Counted from the first letter of the stretch, positions 8,404 to 17,956 are shown. The stretch is DNA of 64,000 nt from Pseudomonas bharatica CSV86 (GCF_000319305.2 NZ_AMWJ02000001.1:372001-436000); one strand, 5' to 3'. A program made the numbers and translations. Notes: generated by a model from the letters alone, not told the origin.

Positions 8404-8727
8404 GTCATCGACTCCTGGCGCAAAAAAGGGTATCCGTCCAAGCAAGCTTGCACGTTCTATGTGACAGGTAGGCATACGCCTTGAAGTGAATCGAGGGGCC
8501 CTTGTCGATCCGCTGCACGCTGGTCGACGGGTGTTGTTCTAGGCGGGCGATTCCGTTGGTCGCCCGCGCATCGAGGGGCGGGTCGCCAAGGAAAAGGTGT
8601 CTTGGACTAAAGCTGTGACCGTAGAGTCACATGAAGACCGACGATTCGATTCAAGCAGCCCGGCCGCGATGTCGCAAGTGCCGTTCGGGCAATTGATGGA
8701 AAATTTTTGTTTGGCCCGTCGGCCATG
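8404..8727. other. 324-base intergenic region, phaG upstream
   Basis: No gene is supported here. It contains a 10-base palindrome GCAAGCTTGC at 8442-8451 and an 8-base-pair hairpin GCGGGCGA/TCGCCCGC at 8543-8567 without a T-tract. The phaG promoter should be inside, but I cannot assign its boxes. Both flanking genes are on the minus strand. Confidence 0.6.
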
Positions 8728-9420
8728 TCAGACCGACAGGATCTCGTCGGCGTGCAGGGCCCGGTACTGTCCCGGGGCAAGTCCTGGATCGAGGACCAGC
8801 GACCCCATGCGCTCACGGTGCAAGCGCATGACCTTGTTCTGGTAATGACCGAACATGCGTTTCACCTGGTGATAACGTCCCTCGATAATGCTCAATCTTG
8901 CCGTGTGACTGCTGAGCAGAATCAATTCAGCCGGTTGGGTGACCAGGTCTTCGAACGCGAAGTGGAAGCCCTCGCGGAAACGCGCCACGTACTCCTCGAG
9001 GATCGGCTGTTCGGTTTCCACGTAATAGACCTTGGGCAGCTTGTTCTGCGGCTGGGTCAGGCGTCGTGACCATTGGCCGTCGTTGGTCAGGATCATCAGG
9101 CCGGTGGTGTTGAAATCCAGTCGTCCGGCGATATGCAGTTCGTGCCTGTCCGGTTCGTCGATCAGGTCGAGCACCGTTGGATGCTCGGGGTCGCGGGTTG
9201 CGCTGACGCAGCCCACGGGCTTGTGCAGCATGAAGTAGCGCGCCGGTCGGCCGGCCTGCAACACCTGATCGTCCACTTCCACCCGGCTGAAGACCCGCAC
9301 TTCATGCCTGGGATCGCTCACCGCCAGCCCGTCCACCCGCACGCGCCGCCCTGCCAGCAGCAGGCGTACTTGCTGACGATTGAAGCAGGGCAGGTTGGAC
9401 AGGAAGCGGTCGAGGCGCAT
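8728..9420 (-). CDS. rsuA: 16S rRNA pseudouridine synthase RsuA family
   Basis: Pseudouridine synthase of 230 residues, predicted to modify U516 of 16S rRNA. An N-terminal S4 RNA-binding domain (MRLDRFLSNLPCFNRQQVR) is followed by the RsuA/RluB catalytic domain with HKPVG and the motif GRLDFNTTGL, whose Asp102 is the catalytic residue. Its size is typical for RsuA (about 231). RluB and RluE are related alternatives, but length and the S4 domain favour RsuA. Confidence 0.85.
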   Translation of the reverse strand: MRLDRFLSNLPCFNRQQVRLLLAGRRVRVDGLAVSDPRHEVRVFSRVEVDDQVLQAGRPARYFMLHKPVGCVSATRDPEHPTVLDLIDEPDRHELHIAGRLDFNTTGLMILTNDGQWSRRLTQPQNKLPKVYYVETEQPILEEYVARFREGFHFAFEDLVTQPAELILLSSHTARLSIIEGRYHQVKRMFGHYQNKVMRLHRERMGSLVLDPGLAPGQYRALHADEILSV

Positions 9421-9454
9421 GGCAGTGAGGCAGGGGCAAGGAAGGGGGCGCAGT

Positions 9455-9676
9455 CTACTCGTTCGGCGTGTCCGCGGCAGCCTTCAATTGCTCATCGACC
9501 CGGGCGCAGGCCTGACACAGGCAGGCGGCATTGCGCAACTCCGCAGGCAGGGCTTCGAGCAGCGCCGGGTCGATGCTGACGCTGAAGCACCAGCAGGCAC
9601 GATCGGCAGTACGCGGATCGGCCAGGGTGCATTGGTTGCTGGCGCCACAGGCGGGGCATAGACGCGGGTCAGGCAT
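9455..9676 (-). CDS. Small cysteine-rich CWC-type protein
   Basis: A 73-residue protein starting MPDPRLCPACGASNQC with eight cysteines, including CPxC, CWC and CLC-x2-C, in keeping with the cysteine-rich CWC family of unknown function; a small metal-binding role is likely but unproven. ATG at 9674-9676 was chosen because it overlaps the end of the upstream diguanylate cyclase gene by 8 bases, suggesting translational coupling. The in-frame ATG 42 bases upstream would add a non-conserved leader. Confidence 0.75.
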   Translation of the reverse strand: MPDPRLCPACGASNQCTLADPRTADRACWCFSVSIDPALLEALPAELRNAACLCQACARVDEQLKAAADTPNE

Positions 9677-11156
9677 GTTCGGGGCTCGCGGGTTCGCTGC
9701 AGACACGGTTGCGCCCACTTTGCTTGGCGCGGTACAGCGCCTGGTCGGCGCGGGCGATCAGGCTGCGCAGGGTATCGCCGGACGCCAGCCCGGTCACGCC
9801 GAAACTGGCAGTCAGCGACACGCGGCTGGCGTCGAAGGTGAATTCGCTGCGCTCGGTGCGTTGACGGATCTTTTCCGCCACCGCCATGCCCTTGGCCAGT
9901 TCGGTGTCCTTCAACAGCACGACGAACTCCTCGCCACCCCAGCGGCACAGAATATCGGCCTGGCGCAGGCTGCCTTCGAGCAGGCGGGCGAACTGGCGCA
10001 GCACCTCGTCGCCGGCCAAGTGCCCGTGGGTGTCGTTGAGCTCCTTGAAATGATCGAGGTCGATCAGCACTGCGGTCAGCGGCAGCGCGCCGCGTTCGGC
10101 GTCGAGCAGTGCCTGGGCGGCCAGCAGATCGAAGGCGCGGCGATTGTGCAGGTGGGTCAGGCTGTCGAGGGTCGCCAGTTCCTGGATGCCGTCCTGGTGG
10201 CGACGAACCATGCCGTTGATCATTGCCAGCACCACCGCCGAGATGATCGCGCAGATCGCCAGGTTCAGGTACAGCGATTGTTTCACTCCGTCCAGGCTGG
10301 CGCCGACCGGCTTTTCGACGAACAGGTACCAGTCCAGCTCCGGGATGAAGCGCACATTGAGAAAGTGCAGTTGATCGTCGCGCTGGTATTCGCGGCTGCC
10401 GGTACTCGGGATGGGCATGCGCTCTACCAGCCTGGCCAGCGACGGGATGCTCTGCAGCGTGGTGCCGGGGCGTGCGCCCTCGGGCCCGCCGGTCGAGCCG
10501 GTAAGAACGATCTGTCCGCGCGGATCAACGAAATACACCGAACGCTTGTAGCGCAACTGGTAGGCATCGATCAGCTTGACCACCGCGTCCACCGTCAGGC
10601 CTACGCCGGCGGCACCCATGAAGCGGTTCTGCTCGTCGAGTACCTTGTAGTTGATGAACACGGTCATGCGGTCCTTGTTGGCCATGTCCATGTCGACGTT
10701 GATCTCGTAGGGCGCCTGCATCTGCTTGACCCGGGCGTACCAGAGGTCTCGCGGGGTGCTCGGGTCGATCTTCTTGAGGATGCCCTTGGCCTGGTAGTAG
10801 ATGCCGCTCGCTTCGGAAACATAGAAGGCGGTGTAGGCCCGCTGCTGGCGCTCAACTTCGCTGAGATAGCGGGTCATGACCTCGGGATCGTGCTCGCCGG
10901 CCAGGGTCCAGTCGCGCAGCAGGGTGTTCTGCGCCAGCATCGACGAGACCACGATGGGACGGATCAGGTCCTTCTGGATTTCCGAATAGACGGTGTCCGA
11001 GGTCAGCGGCAGCTCGGTATTGATGATGCCGTCGCGAATCGCGCTGCGCGAGGCGTAGTAGCTCACCAGCGAGGTTGCGAGAAATCCACAGCCAAGCAGC
11101 AACAGCAGGGTCAACAGCAGGGAGCGTTGCGAAAACAGGGCGGAACGAAGGGGCAT
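9669..11156 (-). CDS. Membrane diguanylate cyclase with dCache sensor
   Basis: A 495-residue inner-membrane protein that should make c-di-GMP. Transmembrane helices lie at about 12-32 and 295-315 and bracket a periplasmic domain of about 260 residues that looks like a double Cache ligand sensor. The cytoplasmic GGDEF domain carries GGEEF at 407-411 and an RxxD inhibitory site (398-401) five residues before it, so product feedback is expected. There is no EAL domain. The signal sensed is unknown. It is followed by the small CWC gene with overlapping ends. Confidence 0.88.
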   Translation of the reverse strand: MPLRSALFSQRSLLLTLLLLLGCGFLATSLVSYYASRSAIRDGIINTELPLTSDTVYSEIQKDLIRPIVVSSMLAQNTLLRDWTLAGEHDPEVMTRYLSEVERQQRAYTAFYVSEASGIYYQAKGILKKIDPSTPRDLWYARVKQMQAPYEINVDMDMANKDRMTVFINYKVLDEQNRFMGAAGVGLTVDAVVKLIDAYQLRYKRSVYFVDPRGQIVLTGSTGGPEGARPGTTLQSIPSLARLVERMPIPSTGSREYQRDDQLHFLNVRFIPELDWYLFVEKPVGASLDGVKQSLYLNLAICAIISAVVLAMINGMVRRHQDGIQELATLDSLTHLHNRRAFDLLAAQALLDAERGALPLTAVLIDLDHFKELNDTHGHLAGDEVLRQFARLLEGSLRQADILCRWGGEEFVVLLKDTELAKGMAVAEKIRQRTERSEFTFDASRVSLTASFGVTGLASGDTLRSLIARADQALYRAKQSGRNRVCSEPASPEHA

Positions 11157-11370
11157 GGCAATCCCGCAGGCGGAGAACCGATGGCCTCTATTCTAGAGGC
11201 GGCGGGAAAAAATAACTGGACGAATTTCAGGGTCAAAGGGTGGTTACAAATTATTTCCAAAATCGCACCGCACGCCGTTTTCGTTGTCTGATTCTGTGTC
11301 GATGAACGCTTGCCGATCGACGCCGACCAGCGCCGCTGGGTCCGGCAGTTTCGCGGTCCAGGAGGCCGCC

Positions 11371-11790
11371 ATGTATCGCCGACTCGCTTTGCTTGCTGTC
11401 CTGGGTTTGCTGATTACCGCTTGTGTACCCTACGGAGGCGGTGGCTACTACCGAACCGATGTCTATTCCGTCGACCGTTACGCTTATCCGGCCTATCCCT
11501 ATGGCTACAACCGTGGCTACTACGTCGCCCCGCAGCCACGCTACTACACGCCGGCGCCGCGTTATTACCGTCCGGCACCCGTGCCTTACTACCGTCCGGC
11601 ACCGCCAGTGCGTGGTGGCTGGGATGCACGCGGGCCGGGACGCCCGGACAACCATGGCTGGAACCGTGGCTGGGACCGCGACCATGACCGGGGTGACAAC
11701 CGCGGCCATCGCGACAACCGCGGCGACTGGCGCGACCGCCAAAACCGCCAGGGCGATCAGGACGACCGCGGTCGCGGCCGATATCACTGA
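11371..11790 (+). CDS. Tyr/Pro/Arg-rich small lipoprotein
   Basis: A 139-residue predicted lipoprotein. The signal peptide MYRRLALLAVLGLLITAC ends at a lipobox with Cys18. The first part of the mature chain is rich in Tyr, Pro and Arg (repeats of RYYxPAP type at about residues 55-75); the tail alternates Asp, Arg, Asn and Gly (DRDHDRGDNRGHRDNRGD). No family is recognised. ATG at 11371 follows GGAGG, which decides the start over upstream in-frame codons. The low-complexity tail suggests an extended, highly charged periplasmic or surface segment. Confidence 0.78.
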   Translation: MYRRLALLAVLGLLITACVPYGGGGYYRTDVYSVDRYAYPAYPYGYNRGYYVAPQPRYYTPAPRYYRPAPVPYYRPAPPVRGGWDARGPGRPDNHGWNRGWDRDHDRGDNRGHRDNRGDWRDRQNRQGDQDDRGRGRYH

Positions 11791-11806
11791 GTGACTCCGG
11801 CACCCC

Positions 11807-12912
11807 CTACGCCAGGTCGGCGAGGGGTGTCTTCCTTCCCACACCTTGCTGAAATGCGCCTCGACCACCGCCGCCGGCACCTGGCTGATATCCGGCCAGT
11901 GCCAGCGTGGTGCGTTGTCCTTGTCCAGCAGCCGGGCGCGCACGCCTTCGCTGAATTCCGGATGGCGGCAGCAGTTCAGGCTCATCGCATATTCCATCTG
12001 CAACACCTGGCCAAGGGACAGGTGACGCGCCCGCCGCAATTGCTCCCAGACCAGATGGGCCGTTAGCGGACAACCCTTGAGCAAGGTTCCCGCGGCCTTG
12101 GCCAGGAGTACGTCGGGCTGGTGTTCAAGCTGCCCGATGGTGCGCCAGGCACAGGCCGGATCACTGACATCCAGCACCCGGTCGATCCGTTCGCGGCGCG
12201 GCAGCCACTGCGCCGCCGGCAATTCATCGCGGGCTTCCTGCTCCAGGGCCCTGAGCAGGCTGTTGAGCTGCATGGCGGTCTGTTCCTGCCAGTTCAGTTG
12301 CAGCAGCCCATCGATCAGTTGATCCTGCTGGTCTTCCTTCATGAACCGGTCGGCAAGCCCGAGATCGAGGGCGTCGCGTGCGTTGATCGGCGCGCCGGTC
12401 AGGCCGAGGAACAGGCCAAGGCGCCCGGGTAGCCGGGAAAGGAACCAGCTGCCACCGACATCCGGATACAGGCCAATGCTGATTTCCGGCATCGCCAGCC
12501 GGCTCGACGGCGTGACGATCCGTACCCCGGCGCCCTGAAGCAGGCCCATGCCGCCACCGAGCACATGGCCGTGGCCCCAGCACAGCAGCGGCTTGGGATA
12601 GTGGTGCAACAGATAGTCCAGGCGGTACTCGGTGGCGAAGAACGTCGCTGCCAGCGGCGGCACTTCGCCGGGATGGGCGCGACACGCTTCGACCAGTTGG
12701 CGAACTTCCCCGCCCGCGCAGAAGGCCTTGGCGCCATTGCCGCGCAACAGCACGCAGACGATCGCCGGATCCTGTGCCCAGGCGCGCAGGTGGGCACCCA
12801 GTTGTTCGATCATCGGCAGCGACAGCGCATTCAGGCTCGCCGGGGCATCCAGGGTGGCGATGCCCAGGCGCGCGCCATCGACACCGGTCAGAACTTCGAA
12901 CTGCACAGCCAT
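11807..12912 (-). CDS. Enoyl-CoA hydratase/3-hydroxyisobutyryl-CoA hydrolase family, frameshifted at 3' end
   Basis: Crotonase-fold protein of about 368 residues. Motifs FCAGGEVRQL, GGGMGLLQGAG and SIGLYPDVGG are those of the 3-hydroxyisobutyryl-CoA hydrolase branch (valine degradation). As written, the frame runs past the natural end: after KVWEGRHP it reads on for about 185 residues of low-complexity protein antisense to the lipoprotein gene. Adding one C to the four-C run (bases 11824-11827) gives RHPLADLA and a stop at 11807-11809. The span is one base short of a multiple of three. A sequencing error is the simplest cause. ATG at 12910-12912 follows GAGCGAGG. Confidence 0.8.
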
Positions 12913-13041
12913 GGAAGACCTCGCTCGGTTGGAGCAGACAAGTATGGCCGCTGTGCGCGATCGCGGCGGTTGCCGGTCGGATCGATTGACAAGCGCGGGC
13001 AGCTTTCCTAGTGTCCGCCCCATTGTTCAACGGATGGCCCC

Positions 13042-13734
13042 ATGACCGACGACGACCGTATCAAGCTCGAACCCAGCTGGAAGGCCGCCCTGCGTGCCGA
13101 ATTCGACCAACCCTATATGCACGAACTGCGTGAATTCCTGCGTCAGGAAAAGGCGGCCGGCAAGGAGATCTATCCGCCCGGGCCGCTGATTTTCAACGCG
13201 CTGAATTCCACGCCGCTGGACAAGGTCAAGGTGGTGATCCTCGGCCAGGACCCGTACCACGGCCCCGGCCAGGCCCATGGCCTGTGCTTCTCGGTGCAGC
13301 CGGGGGTGCCGACGCCGCCATCGCTGGTCAACATCTACAAGGAACTGCAGCGCGATCTGAACATCGAGATTCCGCGCCACGGCTACCTGCAATCCTGGGC
13401 CGACCAGGGCGTGCTGCTGCTCAACACCACCATGACCGTCGAACGGGCCAACGCGGCGTCCCACGCCAACAAGGGCTGGCAGTTCTTTACCGACCGGATC
13501 ATCCAGGTCGTCAGCGAGCACCAGCCCAACTCGGTGTTCCTGCTCTGGGGCTCGCATGCCCAGAGCAAGCGCAAGCTGATCGATGCCAGCAAGCACCTGG
13601 TGCTGACCTCGGTGCACCCTTCGCCGCTGTCGGCCTATCGCGGCTTCCTTGGTTGTGGCCATTTCAGCCGCACCAACAAGTTCCTCGAACAGCACGGGAT
13701 GGCGCCGATCGATTGGCAGGTGCCTGCCCTTTAA
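13042..13734 (+). CDS. ung: Uracil-DNA glycosylase
   Basis: Family 1 uracil-DNA glycosylase of 230 residues, removing uracil from DNA at the start of base excision repair. The water-activating loop [11 protein letters not shown] has the catalytic Asp70; the late motif [10 protein letters not shown] is the DNA-binding Leu loop. Length and motifs are complete. It is divergent from the CoA hydrolase gene, with about 130 bases of shared upstream region, and ends in a REP palindrome that may act as a terminator. Confidence 0.96.
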   Translation: MTDDDRIKLEPSWKAALRAEFDQPYMHELREFLRQEKAAGKEIYPPGPLIFNALNSTPLDKVKVVILGQDPYHGPGQAHGLCFSVQPGVPTPPSLVNIYKELQRDLNIEIPRHGYLQSWADQGVLLLNTTMTVERANAASHANKGWQFFTDRIIQVVSEHQPNSVFLLWGSHAQSKRKLIDASKHLVLTSVHPSPLSAYRGFLGCGHFSRTNKFLEQHGMAPIDWQVPAL

Positions 13735-13749
13735 AGTGTTGTTGTTGCT

Positions 13750-13829
13750 GATGGCCTCATCGCTGGCAAGCCAGCTCCCACAGGGATCGCGTAACCTGTG
13801 GGAGCTGGCTTGCCAGCGATGAGGCCATC
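13750..13829. repeat. REP palindrome (copy 1, between ung and AbrB-like gene)
   Basis: Two inverted copies of a roughly 34-base unit (GCCTCATCGCTGGCAAGCC then AGCTCCCACAG) face each other across about 12 bases. It is the main REP family of this window and lies between convergent genes. Confidence 0.9.
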
Positions 13830-13834
13830 AGTAT

Positions 13835-14878
13835 TTACACCTGCCTTTCGGCATCCCCCGCCATCCAGTGCCTGAACAACGGCTCGGCCAGAAACAGCAC
13901 GAACAGCAGGCGCATCATCTGCAATGCCGTCACCAACGGCACCGACAGCTGCAAGGTCTCCGCCGTCAGGCTCATCTCGGCAATACCGCCAGGCATCATG
14001 CCCAGGGTCAACGAACGCAGGTCGAGGTTGGTCGCGGCGCTCAGCGCCACGGCGGCGATGGCGGCGATGGCCATGGTCAGCACCGTTGCGGCCAGGGTCC
14101 TGGCAAGGAACGACGGTGCCCGGCGGAAGAACGCCCGGTTGAAGTGGCATCCCAGGCCACTGCCGATCAGCCATTGGCCGATCTGGCTGGCGCCGTCCGG
14201 CAGGCCCAGGTGCAGGTTCCAGCCGATACTGGCGACACCCGCCACCAGCAAGGGCCCGAACAGCCACGGGTTGGGCTGCTTCAACCGTTGCCAGCCCCAG
14301 GCCACCAGCGCGCCGATGGGGAACACCAGCGCCAGCCAGCCCCAGTCCACCGCGCCCGCATGGCTCAGTGGCACGCCTTCGCCGAGCAGGTACTTGAACG
14401 CCGCCGGCACGCACAGCACCACCACCAGCACCCGCAGGCTCTGGCCCGCCGCCACGCGGCTGAGGTTGGCGCCATTGCGCGCACCGAGGTTGACCATCTC
14501 CCCGGAACCGCCCGGCATGCTGGAGAAGAACGCCGTAGCGCGGTCCTCGCCGGTACGCCGCAGCAACCACACCCCGACCACGCTGGAAAGGCTGGTGATC
14601 AGTGCGCCGAAGAAGATCAGGCCGAAATGGCTGGCGACCTGCTCGGCCACATGCGGGGTGAAGTGCAGGCCGATACCGATGCCGACGATCCACTGTCCGC
14701 ATTTGCGTCCGCCCGGAATCTCGGCGAGCTGCCAGGGCGTCAGGCAGCGCACCAGGATGATCGCCAGCAGCGAGCCGACCATGAACGGCAACGGCCAGCC
14801 GATGGCGCTGGCCGCGAACCCGCCGGCCAGGCCGACCAGCGGGGTTGCCCACCATTGCCTGAAGGTGGAATCAGACAT
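13835..14878 (-). CDS. AbrB-family (AbrB duplication) inner-membrane protein
   Basis: A 347-residue membrane protein with about ten hydrophobic segments in two similar halves, each with a motif of the form QW(L/I)IG.G.G..F. This is the AbrB duplication family, often wrongly named transcriptional regulator after E. coli AbrB/AidB control. Its function is unproven; a transporter is likely. It overlaps the 3' end of tctA by 8 bases and is the last gene of the tricarboxylate operon, so it probably serves uptake or release of the same or a related organic acid. Confidence 0.8.
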   Translation of the reverse strand: MSDSTFRQWWATPLVGLAGGFAASAIGWPLPFMVGSLLAIILVRCLTPWQLAEIPGGRKCGQWIVGIGIGLHFTPHVAEQVASHFGLIFFGALITSLSSVVGVWLLRRTGEDRATAFFSSMPGGSGEMVNLGARNGANLSRVAAGQSLRVLVVVLCVPAAFKYLLGEGVPLSHAGAVDWGWLALVFPIGALVAWGWQRLKQPNPWLFGPLLVAGVASIGWNLHLGLPDGASQIGQWLIGSGLGCHFNRAFFRRAPSFLARTLAATVLTMAIAAIAAVALSAATNLDLRSLTLGMMPGGIAEMSLTAETLQLSVPLVTALQMMRLLFVLFLAEPLFRHWMAGDAERQV

Positions 14879-16385
14879 TGGCCAGGGCGCGACGCTGCAG
14901 GACGCGACGACGCCAGATGCGCACCAGCGGCAGGGCCAGCATCACGATGGTCAGGCTCCATACCCCCATGCTGATCGGGCTCGACCAGAGGATGTCCAGG
15001 GCACCGTTGGAGATCGACAGCGCACGACGCAGGTTCTGCTCCATCAGCCCGCCGAGGATGAACCCGAGGAGAATCGGCGACAGCGGGAAGTCGAGCTTGC
15101 GCAGGATGTAGCCCATGATGCCAATGCCGACCATCAGGAACAGGTCGAAGGTGGTGGCGTGCACGGCGTAGACGCCGATCGCGGTGATGATCGCGATGAC
15201 CGGCACCAGCGCCCAATTCGGTACGGCAAGGATGCGCGTGAAGATGCGGATCATCGGGATGTTCAGGATCACCAGCATGATGTTGGCGATGAACAGCGAG
15301 GCGATCAGGCCCCAGACGATGTCCGGTTGCTGTTCGAACAGCAGCGGGCCGGGCGTGATGTTGTACAGGGTCAGGGCGCCGATCATCACCGCGGTGGTGC
15401 CCGAGCCGGGTACGCCGAGGGTCAGCATCGGTACCAGGGCGCCACAGCAGGAGGCACCGATCGCGGTTTCCGGCGCAGCCAGGCCGCGGGCGTCCCCCTT
15501 GCCGAACTTGCCGCTGGTGCCGGCAATGCGTTTCTCGGTCATGTAGGCCACGGCGCTGGCCAGGGTCGCGCCGGCGCCGGGCAATACGCCCATGATGAAG
15601 CCGAGCAGGCCGCAGCGGATGTTGACCACGAATACCGAGGCCGCTTCCTTGAGGTTGAACAGCATGCGCCCGGTGGCTTTGACCGCCTCGTGGCCGTGGT
15701 GGGTTTTCTCCAGCAGCAGGAGGATCTCGCTGATGGAGAACAGGCCCAGGACCAGCACGACGAACTGGATGCCGTCGGCCAGGTGCACGCTGTCACCGGT
15801 GAAGCGGTACACACCGCTGTTGGCGTCGATACCGACGCTGGACAGGAACAGGCCGATCAATGCCGCGATAAACGTCTTCAACGGCTTGTCGCCGGCCATG
15901 CCGCCCAGGGCGACGATGGCGAAGACCATCAGCACGAAATACTCCGCCGGGCCGAAGGCGATTGCCCATTTCGCCAGCAGCGGCGCGAACAGGACCATGC
16001 CGCAGGTGGCGATGAAGGCGCCGATGAACGAACTCCACGCCGACAGCGACAGGGCCACGCCGGCCAGGCCCTGGCGGGCCATCGGGTAGCCATCGAGGGT
16101 GGTCATCACAGTGGAGGCTTCGCCCGGGATGTTGAGCAGGATCGAGCTGATCCGCCCGCCGTATTCGCAGCCCAGGTACACCGCAGCCAGCAGGATCAGC
16201 GCCGACTCCGGCGGCAGGCCGAGGGCGAAGGCGATGGGGATCAGCAGGGCCACGCCGTTGATCGGGCCCAGGCCCGGGAGCAGGCCGACCACGGTGCCGA
16301 TCAGTGTGCCGCTGAGGGCGGTGACCAGGTTGTACGGGCTGAGGGCCACGCCGAAGCCCTGGCCCAGGTAACTCAAGGTATCCAT
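14871..16385 (-). CDS. tctA: TctA, large membrane subunit of tricarboxylate transporter
   Basis: A 504-residue, 12-helix-type membrane subunit of a tripartite tricarboxylate transporter, which uses the sodium or proton gradient and a periplasmic binding protein. The glycine-rich stretch VGLLPGLGPINGVALLIPIAF near residue 35 and GVLPGAGATLAS in the second half are TctA hallmarks. It starts one base after the tctB stop and is co-transcribed with tctC-tctB and opdH. Citrate or a related acid is the expected substrate. Confidence 0.93.
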   Translation of the reverse strand: MDTLSYLGQGFGVALSPYNLVTALSGTLIGTVVGLLPGLGPINGVALLIPIAFALGLPPESALILLAAVYLGCEYGGRISSILLNIPGEASTVMTTLDGYPMARQGLAGVALSLSAWSSFIGAFIATCGMVLFAPLLAKWAIAFGPAEYFVLMVFAIVALGGMAGDKPLKTFIAALIGLFLSSVGIDANSGVYRFTGDSVHLADGIQFVVLVLGLFSISEILLLLEKTHHGHEAVKATGRMLFNLKEAASVFVVNIRCGLLGFIMGVLPGAGATLASAVAYMTEKRIAGTSGKFGKGDARGLAAPETAIGASCCGALVPMLTLGVPGSGTTAVMIGALTLYNITPGPLLFEQQPDIVWGLIASLFIANIMLVILNIPMIRIFTRILAVPNWALVPVIAIITAIGVYAVHATTFDLFLMVGIGIMGYILRKLDFPLSPILLGFILGGLMEQNLRRALSISNGALDILWSSPISMGVWSLTIVMLALPLVRIWRRRVLQRRALANV

Positions 16386-16386
16386 A

Positions 16387-16848
16387 TCAATTCTCCAGGA
16401 CGTCGAGCAGGCCGAGGGGCAGTGGCACGTCCATTACCCGGTCGAACAGTACGTAGAGGGTGATGCTCATGAAGGCCACGATCAGGCCGCTGGCCGACCA
16501 GCGACCGCCGTACAGCCGGGCCATGGGCACACCGACGAGAATGCTGCTGACGATGAAGCCGAGGCTTTCGAAGGTCGCGGCGAACACCAGCAACAGGGCG
16601 ACGCACAGGCCGATCTTGTTCAGGGTTTCGCGGTCCAGCTCGGGCTCGTCCTCACCGCGCACGATGGGCGTTGGGCGAATGGCCAGGTAGAGCAGTGCCA
16701 GGCCCATCAGGCCGAGCATCAGCAGCGGGTAGGCGCGCGGGCCCACCGGTTCATAGGAAAACGCGGCCTGGTAGGGCCAGGCCATCACGGCCAGGGCGGC
16801 ACAGACCGCCAGCAGGGCCAGGGCGAAGATGCGTTGCAGGATCATCAA
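16387..16848 (-). CDS. tctB: TctB, small membrane subunit of tricarboxylate transporter
   Basis: A 153-residue protein with four hydrophobic segments, the normal TctB form (start MMILQRIFALALLAVCAAL; last segments GLIVAFMSITLYVLFDRVM). It pairs with TctA in the membrane. The gene sits directly before tctA with a one-base gap; a REP palindrome lies between it and tctC, which may lower expression of tctBA relative to tctC. Confidence 0.9.
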   Translation of the reverse strand: MMILQRIFALALLAVCAALAVMAWPYQAAFSYEPVGPRAYPLLMLGLMGLALLYLAIRPTPIVRGEDEPELDRETLNKIGLCVALLLVFAATFESLGFIVSSILVGVPMARLYGGRWSASGLIVAFMSITLYVLFDRVMDVPLPLGLLDVLEN

Positions 16849-16904
16849 GAAATCCTCTTGGGGAGGGTGATTTCAGGCAATGCCAGAGGCATTTGGGCTG
16901 TCTT

Positions 16905-16975
16905 GAGGGCCTCATCGCTGGCAAGCCAGCTCCCACAGGTTTTCCCTGTGGGGGCCGGCTTGCCAGCGATTGCGG
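16905..16975. repeat. REP palindrome (copy 2, between tctC and tctB)
   Basis: Same main family, short central loop, right arm slightly diverged (GGGGGCCGGCTTGCC). It lies inside the tct operon between co-directed genes, where REP hairpins commonly stabilise upstream mRNA. Confidence 0.85.
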
Positions 16976-17956
16976 TTACTGGATCAACCCGAATTCTCGG
17001 GCCAGCGTTTTGTAGTCGGCGACCTGTTTCTTGACGTAGGTGTCCAGCTCGTCCCCGGTCATGGCGAAGGGGAAGAGTTCGCGCTGGTCACGCAGCTTGG
17101 CGAAGTCCTCGGAGGCCAGCAGCTTGTCGAACGAGGCTTTCCACCATTGGTAGTCCTCGTCGCTGACCTTCGGCCCCACATAGAATCCGCGTACCACCGG
17201 CCAGACGATGTCGTAGCCCTGTTCCCTGGCGGTCGGGATGTTTTTCATCTCGGGCTCGTCCAGGCGTTGTTCGGAGAACACCGCGAGCAGGCGCATGTCG
17301 CCGCTCTGGATATGCGGCATGGAGTCGGAGATGTCGGTACTGCCGACCTGGATATGCCCGCCGAGCAGGGCCGTGGCGATTTCGCCGCCGCCTTCCAGGG
17401 CGACGTAGCGCAGGTCGCGCGGGTTGATCCCGGCAGCCTTGGCGATCAGCGCAGTCTGCATCCAGTCCTGGCTGCCGACGGTGCCGCCGGAGCCGATCAC
17501 TACCTTGCTCGGATCCTGCTTCAAGGCCGCGACCAGGTCGTCGAGGGTCTTGTAGGGCGAGTCCTTCTTCACCGCGATGGCGCCGTAGCTGGTGCCGACC
17601 GCCGCGAGCCAGCGCACGGCGTTTTCATCGAAGCGGCCGAACTTGCCCTGCGCCAGGTTCAGCAGCGAGCCGCTGGACCAGGCCACCAGCGTGCCGGCAT
17701 CGCCCGGACGCTGGGCGACCACGGCGTTGTAGGCCACCGCGCCGACACCGCCGGGCATGTAGGTGACGCGCATGGGCTTGGTCAGGATCTTCTCGTTGAC
17801 CAGCGCGCTCTGCACCAGCTTGCAGGTCAGGTCGAAGCCACCGCCCGGCGAGGCCGGGGCGATGCATTCGGGGCGTTTCGGTTCAGCGGCCAGGACCTGG
17901 CCGGCGAACAGCAGGCAGCCGGTGGCGATGGCGATTCGACGCAGTGAAAAGGTCAT
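16976..17956 (-). CDS. tctC: TctC, periplasmic tricarboxylate-binding protein
   Basis: A 326-residue member of the Bug/TctC solute-binding family with an N-terminal signal peptide (MTFSLRRIAIATGCLLFAGQVLA, cut near residue 23). The early motif APASPGGGFD and the later KKDSPYKTLDDLV are typical. It would bind citrate or similar acids in the periplasm and deliver them to TctAB. It is next to the outer-membrane channel gene opdH and upstream of tctB. Confidence 0.92.
   Translation of the reverse strand: MTFSLRRIAIATGCLLFAGQVLAAEPKRPECIAPASPGGGFDLTCKLVQSALVNEKILTKPMRVTYMPGGVGAVAYNAVVAQRPGDAGTLVAWSSGSLLNLAQGKFGRFDENAVRWLAAVGTSYGAIAVKKDSPYKTLDDLVAALKQDPSKVVIGSGGTVGSQDWMQTALIAKAAGINPRDLRYVALEGGGEIATALLGGHIQVGSTDISDSMPHIQSGDMRLLAVFSEQRLDEPEMKNIPTAREQGYDIVWPVVRGFYVGPKVSDEDYQWWKASFDKLLASEDFAKLRDQRELFPFAMTGDELDTYVKKQVADYKTLAREFGLIQ

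Noticed and set aside
13998..16463. 821-codon plus-strand open frame, Arg/Gln/Ala/His-rich
   Set aside because: It is antisense to tctA and the AbrB-like gene; composition is that of high-GC shadow frames and no domain is visible.
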